The position numbers were made by a program, and so were the translations under genes. 64,000 nucleotides of DNA, taken from positions 558,001 through 622,000 of the forward strand of contig NZ_PYGA01000001.1 in the NCBI RefSeq assembly GCF_003014485.1. The letters are read 5' to 3'. The DNA comes from Murinocardiopsis flavida (GTDB lineage: Bacteria > Actinomycetota > Actinomycetes > Streptosporangiales > Streptosporangiaceae). How positions within the stretch are numbered: the first letter of the stretch is position 1; every line of letters starts with the position of its first letter. This document shows, piece by piece, positions 47,045 through 56,739 of this stretch. Below the pieces are notes generated by a model. The model saw only the letters and a program-made list of their open reading frames with translations. It was not told where the DNA came from and ran no database searches.

Positions 47045-47296
47045 GGCGCTCCTTCTTGATTCATGGCACGCGGGTGGTTGAGCGTTCCCGCGCCCCGCCG
47101 TGCGACGGCGGCGCGCAGGCCGGCGACCATGCGAGCCCACAGTCTCCGGATGGTTGTCGTCCCGCGCCGCGATGCGGACCTGTGCGGTCGAACGCAGCGG
47201 ACGCTGTGCCCACGAATACTCCTGGGCACGACCGACCTACCGATCCTATGCCATGCCGCGATGTCCTCGGACACCTCGCGCGGCGGGGCCGCCCCG

Positions 47297-48262
47297 TCAG
47301 CCCGGGGACCCGCCCGCCAGCATCCGCCGGGCGGTCGCGACGTCGCGGTCCATGGCGGTGATCAGCTCCTCGACGCTGTCGAACCGCTCCTGCCCGCGGA
47401 TGCGGCGGACGAAGTCGACCGCCATCGGCGCCCCGTACAGCTCCAGGTCGTCGCGGTCGAGCGCGTACGCCTCGACGGTCCGGTCGGGGCCGTCGAACGT
47501 GGGGTTGGTCCCAACGGAGATCGCGCACGGCCACTGGTCCTCCGCGCCGGGGGCGGGGCCGGTGTGCAGCAGCCGCCCCGCGTAGACGCCGTCGGCCGGG
47601 ACGGCGAGGCCCGGCGGCAGGTCGAGGTTCGCGGTGGGGAAGCCGAGGAGGTCGCGGCCGCGCGCGAAGCCCCGCACGACCACGCCGCCGACCCGGTGCG
47701 GGCGCCCGAGCAGCGCGGCGGCGGCCTCGACGTCGCCGGCCGCGACCCGCTCGCGGATGAGGGTGGCGGAGACGGCGGTGGCGGCGGGGCCGTCGGCGAC
47801 GAGCGGGACGGCGTCGACGGCCAACCCCGCCTTGTCGCCGAGCGTGCGCAGCAGGCCGACGTCGCCGGCCGCTGCCGCGCCGAAGCGGAAGTCCGCGCCG
47901 ACCACGGCGGCCTCGGCGTGCAGCAGGTCGACCAGCACCTGCCGGACGAAGTCCTCGGCTGGCGTCGCGGCGAACCCCGGCGTGAAGTCCAGCACGCACA
48001 CCGCGTCGGCGCCGTGCGCGGCGAGCAGGGCGTCGCGCCGCTCCGGCGGGGTCAGCACCGCGGGCGCCGCCCCGCGGAGCACGGCATCGGGGTGCGGATC
48101 GAACGCGACGACCACCATGGGCAGTCCCTCGGCGGCGGCACGCCCCGCAGCCGCGGCGAGGACGGCCTGGTGGCCGCGGTGGACGCCGTCGAAGACCCCG
48201 ACGGCGACAACGGAACGGCCCCAGTCGGCCGGAACGTCGTCCGGCCCGCGCCAGTGCAGCAC
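47297..48262 (-). CDS. ribF: Bifunctional riboflavin kinase/FAD synthetase
   Basis: Enzyme of 321 aa that makes FMN and then FAD. The N-terminal nucleotidyltransferase part has AVGVFDGVHRGHQAVL and FDPHPDAVL. The C-terminal kinase part has RGFARGRDLLGFPTANLDLP and the Thr/Asn pair in VGTNPTFDG. The start is the GTG at 48262. It follows truB after 27 bp, a likely shared transcript. The 250-bp gap to rpsO probably holds the rpsO promoter. Confidence 0.95.
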   Translation of the reverse strand: MLHWRGPDDVPADWGRSVVAVGVFDGVHRGHQAVLAAAAGRAAAEGLPMVVVAFDPHPDAVLRGAAPAVLTPPERRDALLAAHGADAVCVLDFTPGFAATPAEDFVRQVLVDLLHAEAAVVGADFRFGAAAAGDVGLLRTLGDKAGLAVDAVPLVADGPAATAVSATLIRERVAAGDVEAAAALLGRPHRVGGVVVRGFARGRDLLGFPTANLDLPPGLAVPADGVYAGRLLHTGPAPGAEDQWPCAISVGTNPTFDGPDRTVEAYALDRDDLELYGAPMAVDFVRRIRGQERFDSVEELITAMDRDVATARRMLAGGSPG

Positions 48263-48289
48263 CTCGGCTCCCTCCTGCCGCGCAGCGGC

Positions 48290-49165
48290 CTACGCGGGTT
48301 CGAACACCACGATCGGCTTGGTGTGCCCGGGCCGCTCCTCGGCGAGGGCGACGACCTCGCCGCCCGGCGCGAACAGGCCGATGGGCCCCGGCCCCAGGGT
48401 GCCGGGCGCGATGCGGTTGCCGTGCGAGATGCGGGCGGCCTCCTCGGCGCTGAGCACCCGGACCGGGAACGACGCGGCGACCGCCTGCGCCAGCGGCACC
48501 GTGGTGAACTCCGCGGCGAGGGCGTCGAGGGTGTGCGCCTGCTCGGCGGTGTAGGGGCCGACCCGGGTCCGGCGCAGCGCGGTCAGGTGCCCGCCGACAC
48601 CGAGGGAGTCGCCGAGGTCGCGGGCGAGGGAGCGGATGTAGGTGCCGCTGGAGCAGCGGACACGGGCGTCGACGTCGACGAACCCGCCGGTGCGCCGGAC
48701 CTCTTCGACGGAGAACTCCGACACGGTCACCGGCCGCGCCTTGAGCGCGACCTCGGTGCCGGACCGGGCGAGCTTGTACGCGCGCTGGCCGTTCACCTTG
48801 ATCGCGCTGACCTGCGGCGGGATCTGCTCGATGGGGCCGGTGAGCGCGGCGACCCCGGTGTGCACCGCGTCGTCGGCGACGCCGGAGGCGTCCGCCTCGG
48901 CCGTCACCTCGCCCTCGGCGTCGTCGGTGCTGGTGCTGCGGCCCAGCCGGATGGTCGCCGCGTACACCTTCTCGGTCAGTGTGAGGTGTCCGAGCAGCTT
49001 GGTGCCCTTGTCGATACCGAGCACCAGGACCCCGGTCGCCATGGGGTCGAGCGTCCCGGCGTGGCCGACCCGGCGCGTGCCGGCGAGCCGGCGCACCCGG
49101 GCGACGACGTCGTGCGACGTCCAGTCGGCGGGCTTGTCGACGATCACTACCCCGCTGGTTGCCAT
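48290..49165 (-). CDS. truB: tRNA pseudouridine-55 synthase
   Basis: Enzyme of 291 aa that makes pseudouridine 55 in the T-loop of tRNAs. Motifs are VIVDKPADWTSHDVVARVRR, the catalytic Asp in VGHAGTLDPMATGVLVLG, and SGTYIRSLARDLGDSLG. The C-terminal domain is of the actinobacterial type. It is eight bp behind rbfA, part of the conserved translation block. Confidence 0.95.
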   Translation of the reverse strand: MATSGVVIVDKPADWTSHDVVARVRRLAGTRRVGHAGTLDPMATGVLVLGIDKGTKLLGHLTLTEKVYAATIRLGRSTSTDDAEGEVTAEADASGVADDAVHTGVAALTGPIEQIPPQVSAIKVNGQRAYKLARSGTEVALKARPVTVSEFSVEEVRRTGGFVDVDARVRCSSGTYIRSLARDLGDSLGVGGHLTALRRTRVGPYTAEQAHTLDALAAEFTTVPLAQAVAASFPVRVLSAEEAARISHGNRIAPGTLGPGPIGLFAPGGEVVALAEERPGHTKPIVVFEPA

Positions 49166-49173
49166 GGCCGCGG

Positions 49174-49611
49174 CTACTCGTCCTCGTCGGGTTCGCGCGG
49201 GGCCTTGTACGGGTCGGCGTCGCCGGCCGGCGACGCCCCCGAGGCGGCGCGTGCGACCTCGGCGTCGGCCTGCCTGGCCTTCGCGAGCAGGTCCTCGATG
49301 TGCGCGGCGTTCTCCTGCACACCGTCCAGCTCGAACGCGAGGCTCGGGGTGTGGCGCAGCCCGGTCTGGCGGCCGACCTCGGTGCGGATGACGCCCTTGG
49401 CGCTGTCGAGCGCCACGGCGGTGCCCGCCTTCTCCTCATCGGTGCCGAACACGGTGTAGAACACCGTGGCGTCGCGGAGGTCGTTGGTGAGCCGCGCGTC
49501 GGTCACCGTGACGAACCCCAGACGCGGGTCCTTGATCCGGCGCTCCAGCATCTCCGCCACGATCCGCTGGATCCGGTCGGCGAGCTTGCGCGCACGTGCG
49601 GCGTCAACCAT
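49174..49611 (-). CDS. rbfA: 30S ribosome-binding factor RbfA
   Basis: Ribosome maturation factor of 145 aa needed for late 30S assembly. The KH-like fold is recognised by RARKLADRIQRIVAEMLERR, KDPRLGFVTVTDARLTNDLR and RTEVGRQTGLRHTPSLAFEL. A charged C-terminal tail ends in EPDEDE. It stands nine bp after the DUF503 gene. Confidence 0.95.
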   Translation of the reverse strand: MVDAARARKLADRIQRIVAEMLERRIKDPRLGFVTVTDARLTNDLRDATVFYTVFGTDEEKAGTAVALDSAKGVIRTEVGRQTGLRHTPSLAFELDGVQENAAHIEDLLAKARQADAEVARAASGASPAGDADPYKAPREPDEDE

Positions 49612-49620
49612 GGTCCTTGC

Positions 49621-49917
49621 TCAGTCTTCCTCTTGGTTGAAGAGCCGCTGCCGCGCGGACAGCAGCTCGATCTCGGGGTGCCCGGCGACCAGCCGCTCGC
49701 AGGCGGTGAGGACCTCGGCGCAGTGCGCCGCGGTCCCCGACACCACGGCGACGCCGATCTCGGCGCGCCGGTGCAGGTCCTGCTCGCCGGTCTCGGCGAC
49801 CGACACCTCGAACTTGCGATTGATCTCCGCCACGATCGGGCGGACCACTGAGCGCTTCTGCTTCAGCGAATGGACGTCGCCCAGCAGCACGTCGAGTGTC
49901 AGAGCACCAACGAACAC
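49621..49917 (-). CDS. ylxP: DUF503 protein (YlxP-like)
   Basis: Protein of 98 aa, the usual family length, beginning MFVGALTLDVLLGDVHSLKQ with KRSVVRPIVAEINRKFEVSV. YlxP genes regularly sit between infB and rbfA and are thought to act in ribosome or translation functions. The gap of about 100 bp to infB carries a strong hairpin. Confidence 0.92.
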   Translation of the reverse strand: MFVGALTLDVLLGDVHSLKQKRSVVRPIVAEINRKFEVSVAETGEQDLHRRAEIGVAVVSGTAAHCAEVLTACERLVAGHPEIELLSARQRLFNQEED

Positions 49918-49951
49918 ACACTCACCTCGGGGGTCGTCTTGTGGCGACGGA

Positions 49952-49984
49952 CCCCGGGCCCCGGCACACGGCCGGGGCCCGGGG
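49952..49984 (-). terminator. Hairpin between infB and the DUF503 gene
   Basis: CCCCGGGCCCCGGC (49952-49965) pairs perfectly with 49971-49984 around the loop ACACG. It lies 33 bp beyond the infB stop. It may reduce readthrough into the rbfA genes or stabilise the infB mRNA; no T-run follows. Confidence 0.65.
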
Positions 49985-50016
49985 GACCGCCACGGGAGGG
50001 CCTGCGACTAATGCGA

Positions 50017-53000
50017 CTAGTCGCGCGGCTTCTCCTTCATCTCGTACACCTCGATGGTGTCGCCTTCGCGCAGGTCGTTGTAGCCGACACCGATACCGCA
50101 CTCGTAGCCCTCGCGGACCTCGGTGGCGTCGTCCTTGAACCGGCGCAGCGAGTCGACGTTGAGGTTGCTGGAGACGACCACGCCCTCGCGGATCAGGCGC
50201 GCCTTGGCGTTGCGCCTGATGATCCCGCTGCGGACGATCGAACCGGCGATGTTGCCGATCTTCGGCACCTTGAAGACCTCGCGGATCTCCGCCGAGCCCA
50301 GCGTGACCTCTTCGTAGATGGGCTTGAGCAGGCCCTTGACCGCGGCTTCCACTTCGTCGATCGCCTGGTAGATGACCGAGTAGTAGCGGATGTCGACGCC
50401 GAGGCGGTCGGCGAGCTCGCTGTTCTTGCCCTCGGGCCGGACGTTGAAGCCGATGATGATGGCGTCCGACGTCGAGGCCAGGTTGATGTCGTTCTGGGTG
50501 ATGGCGCCGACGCCCCGCCCGATGACGCGGATGTCGACTTCGTCGCCGCCCGCGTCGATCTTGAGCAGCGACTCCTCCAGCGCCTCGACGGAGCCCGACA
50601 TGTCGCCCTTGATGAGCAGCAGCAGTTCGCTGCGCGCACCCTCTTCGAGGGTCCGCTGCCAGTTCTCCAGGGTGACGCGGCGGCTCGCCTTCGCCTGCTG
50701 CGCGAAGCGCTCGCGCGCCTCGCGCTGGTTGGCGATCTGGCGGGCCACCCGGTCGTCCTTGACGACGAGGAAGTTGTCGCCGGCGCTCGGGACGTTGGTC
50801 AGCCCCAGCACCTGCACCGGGCGCGACGGGTCGGCCTCGGCGACCTGGGAGCCGTTCTCGTCGAGCATCGCCCTGACGCGCCCGTAGGCGTCGCCGCAGA
50901 CGATGGAGTCGCCCACGTGCAGGGTGCCGCGCTGGACCAGGACGGTCGCCATGGAGCCGCGGCCGCGGTCGAGGTAGGCCTCGATGGCGATGCCCTGGGC
51001 CGACTGCTTGGGGTTGGCCCGCAGGTCCAACGCGGCGTCGGAGGTCAGCACCACCGATTCGAGCAGGCCGTCGATGTTGACGCCCTGCCGGGCGGAGATG
51101 TCGACGAACTGGACGTCGCCGCCGAACTCCTCCGCGACCAGGCCGTACTCGGTGAGCTGCGACCGCACCTTCTGCGGGTCGGCGCCCTCGACGTCGATCT
51201 TGTTGACCGCCACCACGATCGGCACATCAGCGGCCTTCGCGTGGTCGATGGCCTCGGCCGTCTGCGGCTTCACGCCGTCGTCGGCCGCCACCACGAGCAC
51301 GGCGACGTCGGTGGCCTGCGCACCGCGGGCACGCATGGCGGTGAACGCCTCGTGGCCCGGGGTGTCGATGAAGGTGATCCTGCGCTCTTCACCGTCGACC
51401 TCGGTCGCGACCTGGTAGGCACCGATGTGCTGGGTGATGCCGCCGGCCTCGCCGCTCACCACGTTGGTGTTGCGGATGGCGTCGAGCAGGCGGGTCTTGC
51501 CGTGGTCGACGTGGCCCATGACCGTGACCACCGGGGGCCGCGCGACCAGCGCCTCTTCGCCGCCTTCGTCCTCACCGAACTCGATGGAGAACGATTCGAG
51601 CAGCTCGCGGTCTTCGTCCTCGGGCGACACGACCTCGATCGTGTAGTTGAGCTCCTCGCCCAGCAGTTGCAGGGTTTCGTCGGTCAGCGACTGGGTGGCC
51701 GTGACCATCTCGCCCAGGTGCATCATGACCTGCACCAGCGACGCCGGGTTGACCTCGATCTTGTCGCCGAAGTCCGACAGCGACGCGCCGCGGGACAGCC
51801 GGACGGACTGGCCGTTGCCGCGCGGGATCTTGACGCCGCCGAACGACGGTGCGCCGAGCTCGTTGAACTCCGCACGCCGCTGCTTCTTCGACTTGCGCTG
51901 GCGGCCGGGACGGCCACCGGGGCGCCCGAACGCGCCGGCCGTGCCGCCGCCGCGACCGCGGCCGCCGGCACCGGGACGGCCGCCGAAGCCGCCGGGGCGC
52001 GGACCGCCGCCGCCACCGCCGCTACCGGGGCGCGGACCGGCACCCGCGCCGGCACCGGGACGGCCACCGCCGCCGGGACGGCCGCCGCCACCGCCGCGGC
52101 CACCGGGGGCCCCGCGGCCACCGCCGCCGCCACCAGGGGCGGGACGGGAGGACGGCATGTTCATCGGGCTGGGGCGCGGACCACCGGGCGCACCGCCACC
52201 GGGGCGCGGACCGCCCGCACCGCCGGGACGCGGGCCGCCGGCACCGCCGGGACGCGGGGCACCTGCGCCGGGGCCGCCCGGACGGGGCGCCTGCGGGCGC
52301 GGGGGCCCACCGGCGCCGGGACGCGGCGCACCGCCGCGCTCGCTGCCGCCGCGCTCACCGGCACCGCCGGGGCGCGGGGCGCCCTGGCCGCCCGCGGGGC
52401 CGCTGGGACGCGGGCCCGGGCGCGGCGCGGGCTTGGAGCCCATGCCGGTCGCGGTGGACGCGAACGGGTTGTTCCCCGGGCGCGGGGTGCCGGTACGGGG
52501 ACCCGGACGCGGGCCCCTGCCGCCACCGCCTTCGGAACGGCCGCCGCCGCGCTCGCTGCCGCCGCGCTCAGGGCGCTCACCGCCGGGACGCGGACCGCGC
52601 TCGGGGCGCTCACCGCCGGGGCGGGGGCCCGGGCGGTCGCCGCCGGGGCGCGGGCCGCGCTCGGGGCGTGCCGCGGGCTGCTGCTCGGCGTCGGGGCGCT
52701 CTGCCGCCGGTTCGGCCGCAGTGGGCTGCTCGACCGCCGGCTGCTCGGGCGCCGCGGGCTGCTGCACCGGCGGCTGGAACGGCTGGTCGGTCGGCTTCGC
52801 GGGGCCGGGGCGGGGCCCCGGCTTCGCACCAGTGGCGGGCGCACCGGTAGCGGGCGCGCCGTTGTCGGTGCCGCCTGCGGCGGGCGCGCTGGGACGCGCA
52901 CTCGGTTTCGGACCCGGCTTGGGCCCCGCGGGACGCGGGGACGCGGGCTGTGCCTCGCCGCTGGGGCGGGGCTTGGGCTCCGAGGGGCGCGCAGCGGGCT

Positions 53001-53187
53001 TGCCGCCGCCGCCCTTCTTCTCAGCGGAGCCGTTGTTGAACGCTTCCTTGAGCCGACGGACCACCGGCGCCTCTATCGTCGAGGACGCCGAACGGACGAA
53101 TTCGCCCATCTCGGTGAGCTTGGCCAGGACGGCCTTGCTCTCGACTCCGAACTCTTTGGCGAGCTCGTATACCCGGACCTTTGCCAC
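50017..53187 (-). CDS. infB: Translation initiation factor IF-2
   Basis: GTPase of 1056 aa that brings fMet-tRNA to the 30S subunit. The N-terminal IF2_N fold ([20 protein letters not shown]) is followed by a linker of about 400 residues made largely of Pro, Gly, Arg and Ala, with PRPGG-like repeats; it is long even for actinobacteria. The G domain has [28 protein letters not shown] and [10 protein letters not shown]. Domains II to IV follow. The linker DNA is strongly repetitive but codes in one frame throughout. Confidence 0.97.
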   Translation of the reverse strand: MAKVRVYELAKEFGVESKAVLAKLTEMGEFVRSASSTIEAPVVRRLKEAFNNGSAEKKGGGGKPAARPSEPKPRPSGEAQPASPRPAGPKPGPKPSARPSAPAAGGTDNGAPATGAPATGAKPGPRPGPAKPTDQPFQPPVQQPAAPEQPAVEQPTAAEPAAERPDAEQQPAARPERGPRPGGDRPGPRPGGERPERGPRPGGERPERGGSERGGGRSEGGGGRGPRPGPRTGTPRPGNNPFASTATGMGSKPAPRPGPRPSGPAGGQGAPRPGGAGERGGSERGGAPRPGAGGPPRPQAPRPGGPGAGAPRPGGAGGPRPGGAGGPRPGGGAPGGPRPSPMNMPSSRPAPGGGGGGRGAPGGRGGGGGRPGGGGRPGAGAGAGPRPGSGGGGGGPRPGGFGGRPGAGGRGRGGGTAGAFGRPGGRPGRQRKSKKQRRAEFNELGAPSFGGVKIPRGNGQSVRLSRGASLSDFGDKIEVNPASLVQVMMHLGEMVTATQSLTDETLQLLGEELNYTIEVVSPEDEDRELLESFSIEFGEDEGGEEALVARPPVVTVMGHVDHGKTRLLDAIRNTNVVSGEAGGITQHIGAYQVATEVDGEERRITFIDTPGHEAFTAMRARGAQATDVAVLVVAADDGVKPQTAEAIDHAKAADVPIVVAVNKIDVEGADPQKVRSQLTEYGLVAEEFGGDVQFVDISARQGVNIDGLLESVVLTSDAALDLRANPKQSAQGIAIEAYLDRGRGSMATVLVQRGTLHVGDSIVCGDAYGRVRAMLDENGSQVAEADPSRPVQVLGLTNVPSAGDNFLVVKDDRVARQIANQREARERFAQQAKASRRVTLENWQRTLEEGARSELLLLIKGDMSGSVEALEESLLKIDAGGDEVDIRVIGRGVGAITQNDINLASTSDAIIIGFNVRPEGKNSELADRLGVDIRYYSVIYQAIDEVEAAVKGLLKPIYEEVTLGSAEIREVFKVPKIGNIAGSIVRSGIIRRNAKARLIREGVVVSSNLNVDSLRRFKDDATEVREGYECGIGVGYNDLREGDTIEVYEMKEKPRD

Positions 53188-53407
53188 TGCTCTCCTCTAC
53201 ATCGGTCCGGGACATGAGCTCGTGCCGGACCGTCGCTAGCTTGACGTACTCATCGCTGCGTACTCATCGAGTGCTCATCGCAATCTCGACCCGCTTCCGA
53301 ATCGTCGTTACACAACAATGGGGCGACCACGTGCGTCTCGTACGACATGACAAGAACCGCCGTCCGCCGCTTTTCGCTGCGGCGAAACCGACGTGGTCAT
53401 GACAACC

Positions 53408-53722
53408 CTATCCGGATCCCGGACCGACTCCAACGCACGGGGCGTCGGCGAAGAGCGCACCGACACGCGAGGTGTCGATGGCGCCATCGGCCCGCAGGGC
53501 CCTTCGCCACACGCGCCGCCGCTCGGCCTGCGCCCAGCACCGCGGATCGCGGTGCAGGTAGGCGCCCCGGCCCGGCATCCGCCTGGCGGAATCGGGCAGG
53601 AGGACCCCGCCTTCGGCCACCAGGCGCAGCAGGTCGTCTTGTGCTGCGCGGGACCGGCAGCCCACGCACATCCGCACGGGGGCCGCTCGGTCGACCGCTT
53701 CCAGTCTATCGCGCCGAGGCAT
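53408..53722 (-). CDS. ylxR: YlxR family RNA-binding protein (DUF448)
   Basis: Protein of 104 aa with the family core [20 protein letters not shown] and [15 protein letters not shown]. YlxR is a nucleic-acid-binding protein found between nusA and infB; a role with RNase P has been proposed in other bacteria. Its start overlaps the nusA end by 17 bp. The gap of about 220 bp to infB holds repeated TACTCATCG-like words and may carry an infB promoter. Confidence 0.88.
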   Translation of the reverse strand: MPRRDRLEAVDRAAPVRMCVGCRSRAAQDDLLRLVAEGGVLLPDSARRMPGRGAYLHRDPRCWAQAERRRVWRRALRADGAIDTSRVGALFADAPCVGVGPGSG

Positions 53723-54737
53723 CGGCGGGGCCCGGCGGCTGCTCGCCTTCGGCCTCCGAGGCGCCCTCGGCCGGCTCGGCGTCGGACCGGATGTCGATCC
53801 GCCACCCGGTCAGGCGCGCGGCCAGGCGGGCGTTCTGCCCCTCCTTGCCGATGGCGAGCGACTGCTGGTAGTCGGGGACGGTCACCCGCGCCACCCGCGC
53901 AACGGGGTCGAGGACCTCTACCAGCGAAACGCGGGCCGGGGAGAGCGCATTCCCGACGAACTCGCCGGGGTCCTCGGAGTAGTCGACGATGTCGATCTTC
54001 TCGCCGTGCAGCTCGGCCATGACGTTGCGCACCCGGCTGCCGAGCGGGCCGATGCAGGCGCCCTTGGCGTTGACACCGGACTTGTTCGACTTCACGGCCA
54101 TCTTGGTGCGGTGGCCCGCCTCGCGCGCGATTGCGGCGATCTCAACGGTGCCGTCGGCGATCTCGGGGACCTCCAACTGGAACAGCTTGCGCACCAGGTT
54201 GGGGTGGGTCCGCGACAGCGTGACGGAGGGGCCGCGGTGGCCCTTGCGCACCTGGACCACGTAGGCGCGCAGCCGCTCGCCGTGGACGTACTCCTCGCCG
54301 GGCACCTGCTCCTGCGGGGGCAGGATCGCCTCGATCTTGCCGAGGTCGACCAGCACGTTCCGCGGGTCCTTGCCCTGCTGGATGATGCCGGACACGACCT
54401 CGGACTCGCGCCCCGCGAACTCGCCCAGCGTGAGCTCGTCCTCGGCGTCGCGCAGCCGCTGCAAGATGACCTGCTTGGCCGTCGAGGTGGCGATCCGCCC
54501 GAAACCCGAGGGGGTGGCGTCGTACTCGCCGACAGCGGAACCGTCGGCATCGGCTTCGACCGCCCACACGGTCACGTGCCCGGTGGAGCGGTTCAGCTCG
54601 ACCCGGGCGTCGATGTCGGTCCCCTCCTGCCGGTGGTAGGCGATCAGCAGCGCGTCCTCGATCGCCTTGACGACGAGGTCCACCGAGATGTCCTTCTCGC
54701 GCTCAAGGCTGCGAAGGACACTCATATCGATATCCAC
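53706..54737 (-). CDS. nusA: Transcription termination/antitermination factor NusA
   Basis: RNA-polymerase-binding factor of 343 aa. The N-terminal domain is [20 protein letters not shown]. The S1 domain follows (about residues 100-170), then KH1 ([20 protein letters not shown]) and KH2 ([20 protein letters not shown]). The acidic repeats found in proteobacteria are absent, as normal here. The start may be the GTG at 54737 or the internal ATG at 54725. It follows rimP after 11 bp. Confidence 0.95.
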   Translation of the reverse strand: MDIDMSVLRSLEREKDISVDLVVKAIEDALLIAYHRQEGTDIDARVELNRSTGHVTVWAVEADADGSAVGEYDATPSGFGRIATSTAKQVILQRLRDAEDELTLGEFAGRESEVVSGIIQQGKDPRNVLVDLGKIEAILPPQEQVPGEEYVHGERLRAYVVQVRKGHRGPSVTLSRTHPNLVRKLFQLEVPEIADGTVEIAAIAREAGHRTKMAVKSNKSGVNAKGACIGPLGSRVRNVMAELHGEKIDIVDYSEDPGEFVGNALSPARVSLVEVLDPVARVARVTVPDYQQSLAIGKEGQNARLAARLTGWRIDIRSDAEPAEGASEAEGEQPPGPADASAR

Positions 54738-54748
54738 GACTCCCCCTA

Positions 54749-55240
54749 CTAGTCCGCCGCGTCGGTGTCGGCGTCCGCGTCATCACGGCGGAATTCCACT
54801 TGGACCTTGCCGCGAACCAGGTCGTCGTGGCCGAAGGAGCGGCTGCCGCCGTCGGTCTCCAGGGTGACCCCGGAGTCGTCGGCGTCCAGCACGCGCCCTT
54901 CGACCTCGCCGCCCTCAGCGAGGAGGGCGCGCACCAGCCGCCCTTTCGCGCGGCGCCAGTGCCGGGGTTCGGTGAGCGGCCGGTCCACGCCTGGGGAGGT
55001 CACCTCGAGGACGTAGGGCGCCTTGCCCATGGCCTCGGAGGTGTCGAGCGTGTCGGAGATGACCTGGCTGACGTCTCCGACGGCGTCGAGGTCGACACCG
55101 TTGTCGGAGTCGACGACGATCCGCAGCAGGCGGCGCTTGCCCGCGGGGGTGACCTCGATCGTCTCCAGATCGAGCCCCACCTCGGCCAGGACGGGCTCCA
55201 GCAGCTCAGTGAGCCTCTCCTGGCGAGCCTGCGCGCCCAT
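54749..55240 (-). CDS. rimP: Ribosome maturation factor RimP
   Basis: Protein of 163 aa for 30S assembly. The N-terminal domain is [20 protein letters not shown] and [40 protein letters not shown] is the family hallmark. The ATG at 55240 is chosen since the fold starts at [10 protein letters not shown]; the frame is open to 55381 without homology. It heads the nusA block. Confidence 0.93.
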   Translation of the reverse strand: MGAQARQERLTELLEPVLAEVGLDLETIEVTPAGKRRLLRIVVDSDNGVDLDAVGDVSQVISDTLDTSEAMGKAPYVLEVTSPGVDRPLTEPRHWRRAKGRLVRALLAEGGEVEGRVLDADDSGVTLETDGGSRSFGHDDLVRGKVQVEFRRDDADADTDAAD

Positions 55241-55613
55241 AAATCCGATGCCCTCCTCGGCGAATTCCGCCCGCGGCCCTGAGGGCGACGGGGCGGTCCA
55301 GCTCTGCACATGCGTGATCCGCGCGTCGCGACCGACGGCGGTTTGCACCAAGAGTATCCGCAGTGCGCCTCTGTCCAGCACTTCCCGGGCCGGGGCCGCG
55401 CGGTCCGGGCGGGCGCGGCGCGCGGCGCCGCGCGATGCCCGCCAGTCGGTCCGTCGGCGCGCCGCAGGGCCCCGCGGCGTGAAAAGATGGGGTATCCAGT
55501 CGCAGGGTTATGCCCGCTTGGTTTCACCGCCCGGTGTGCCGCGCGTACCGGGGGTCAACAGAAGAGCCGTCCGGCGCGCGTGCCCGCCGGCGGCCGAGAG
55601 GAAGAGGTGGCGC
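55241..55613. promoter_or_regulatory. Divergent region between rimP and the Tat lipoprotein gene
   Basis: 373 bp that must hold the promoters of the rimP-nusA-infB block and of the ferritin-like pair. The part 55385-55440 is extremely GC-rich with many short palindromic words. No riboswitch or RNA gene was recognised. Confidence 0.4.
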
Positions 55614-56123
55614 GTGCGCCGTTCGACCGGGTCGGGCGTGAGCCGCCGCGCGCTGCTCGCCGGCGGGGCGGCGGCGGTGTCCGCCGCCGTGCTCGCCGGA
55701 TGCCAGGGGGCGGGGTGGTACCCCGCCGAGATCAGCCCCGACGAGTACGTGCTGCGCGGTGCCATCACCGAGAAGCAGCGGCTGATCGCCCGATACGAGG
55801 CCGCCATCGAGGGCGGCGACGCGCCCGGCGACCTGCTCGCCAAGCTGCTCGGCCACCACGAGGAGCACCTCAAGGCGCTGCGCGACCGGCTTCCCGAGGA
55901 CAGCGGCGGGCGCGACCCCGCGCCCACCTCGACCACCGGGCCCAGTCCCGAACCGGTCTCCGACGACCCGCTGTCCGTCGCGGCGCTCCAGGTCGCCGAG
56001 GAGACGGCGGCCGGCATGCGCGGGCGCGACGCGGCGAAGGTCGCCGACCGCTCCCTCGCGCAGCTGCTCGTCAGCGTGGGCGCGTGCGAAGTGGGCCACG
56101 CGCACCTGCTCTCCCAGGCGTGA
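55614..56123 (+). CDS. Tat-exported lipoprotein with ferritin-like helices
   Basis: Protein of 169 aa. The signal contains a twin-arginine SRRALLAGGAAA and a lipobox AVLAGCQGAG. The mature part is helical with His/Glu-rich stretches (AKLLGHHEEHLKALRDRLPE, and CEVGHAHLL at the end), suggesting a ferritin-like metal-binding bundle. The function is unknown. The GTG at 55614 has AGAGG upstream. The gene after it is also ferritin-like, and the two probably form an operon. Confidence 0.75.
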   Translation: MRRSTGSGVSRRALLAGGAAAVSAAVLAGCQGAGWYPAEISPDEYVLRGAITEKQRLIARYEAAIEGGDAPGDLLAKLLGHHEEHLKALRDRLPEDSGGRDPAPTSTTGPSPEPVSDDPLSVAALQVAEETAAGMRGRDAAKVADRSLAQLLVSVGACEVGHAHLLSQA

Positions 56124-56172
56124 CCCCGGCGACGTCCGCCGGGCAGTGGGGCCCGGCGCAGGAAGGACCACT

Positions 56173-56628
56173 GTGAGCAGTACGAACGAAGCGTCGGAGG
56201 CCCCGGAGCCGGGCAGCGACACCGCGGCGTTGCAGAAGGCGCTGCGCGCCGAGCACGCCGCGGTCTACGGCTACGGCTTCATCGGCGCCAAGACCACCGG
56301 CGCGACGCGCGAACGGTGCCGCGCCTTCCTCGACGACCACCGCAACCACCGCGAGACGCTGCGCACCGAACTGATCAACCGGGGGGCCGAACCGGCCGTG
56401 TCGAAGGCGGCGTACGCCATCCCCGACGACACGTCCGAGCAGGGCCTCGCCGACTACGCCGGTTCGCTGGAGGAGACGGCCGCGCAGGCGTACCTGCAAC
56501 TCGCCGGGGCGTCGGACCGCGCCCTGCGCGAACTCGCCGGGCGGTCGCTCCAGATGACCGTCGTCCGGGCCCTCGAATGGGGCGCCGACCTCGCTGCGTT
56601 CCCCGGGTTCCCCGGCGGGCGGCTCTGA
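56173..56628 (+). CDS. Ferritin-like domain protein (DUF4439)
   Basis: Protein of 151 aa with four long helices. The first, LQKALRAEHAAVYGYGFIGA, has the Glu-x-x-His motif of the ferritin-like DUF4439 family. A second pair is in CRAFLDDHRNHRETLRTELI. No signal peptide is present, so it is probably cytoplasmic. The function of the family is unknown. The GTG at 56173 has GGAAGGA upstream. Confidence 0.85.
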   Translation: MSSTNEASEAPEPGSDTAALQKALRAEHAAVYGYGFIGAKTTGATRERCRAFLDDHRNHRETLRTELINRGAEPAVSKAAYAIPDDTSEQGLADYAGSLEETAAQAYLQLAGASDRALRELAGRSLQMTVVRALEWGADLAAFPGFPGGRL

Positions 56629-56645
56629 CCCTCTGCCGCCCGCGG

Positions 56646-56690
56646 GCGGCGGGGCCTTTCGGCCGTCCGCGACGGGGGCGGCCCCGCCGC
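56646..56690. terminator. Bidirectional hairpin between convergent genes
   Basis: GCGGCGGGGCC (56646-56656) pairs with 56680-56690. It lies between the ends of the ferritin-like gene and proS and can serve both. Confidence 0.6.
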
Positions 56691-56739
56691 GCGCCGGAGG
56701 CCCGGGGCGCGCGGTCCGACCGGGCCCTCGGCGCGCTGC

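Noticed and set aside
51890-52990. Repetitive GC-rich DNA resembling a repeat array
   Set aside because: It is the Pro/Gly/Arg linker of IF-2, in frame from end to end; no spacers.
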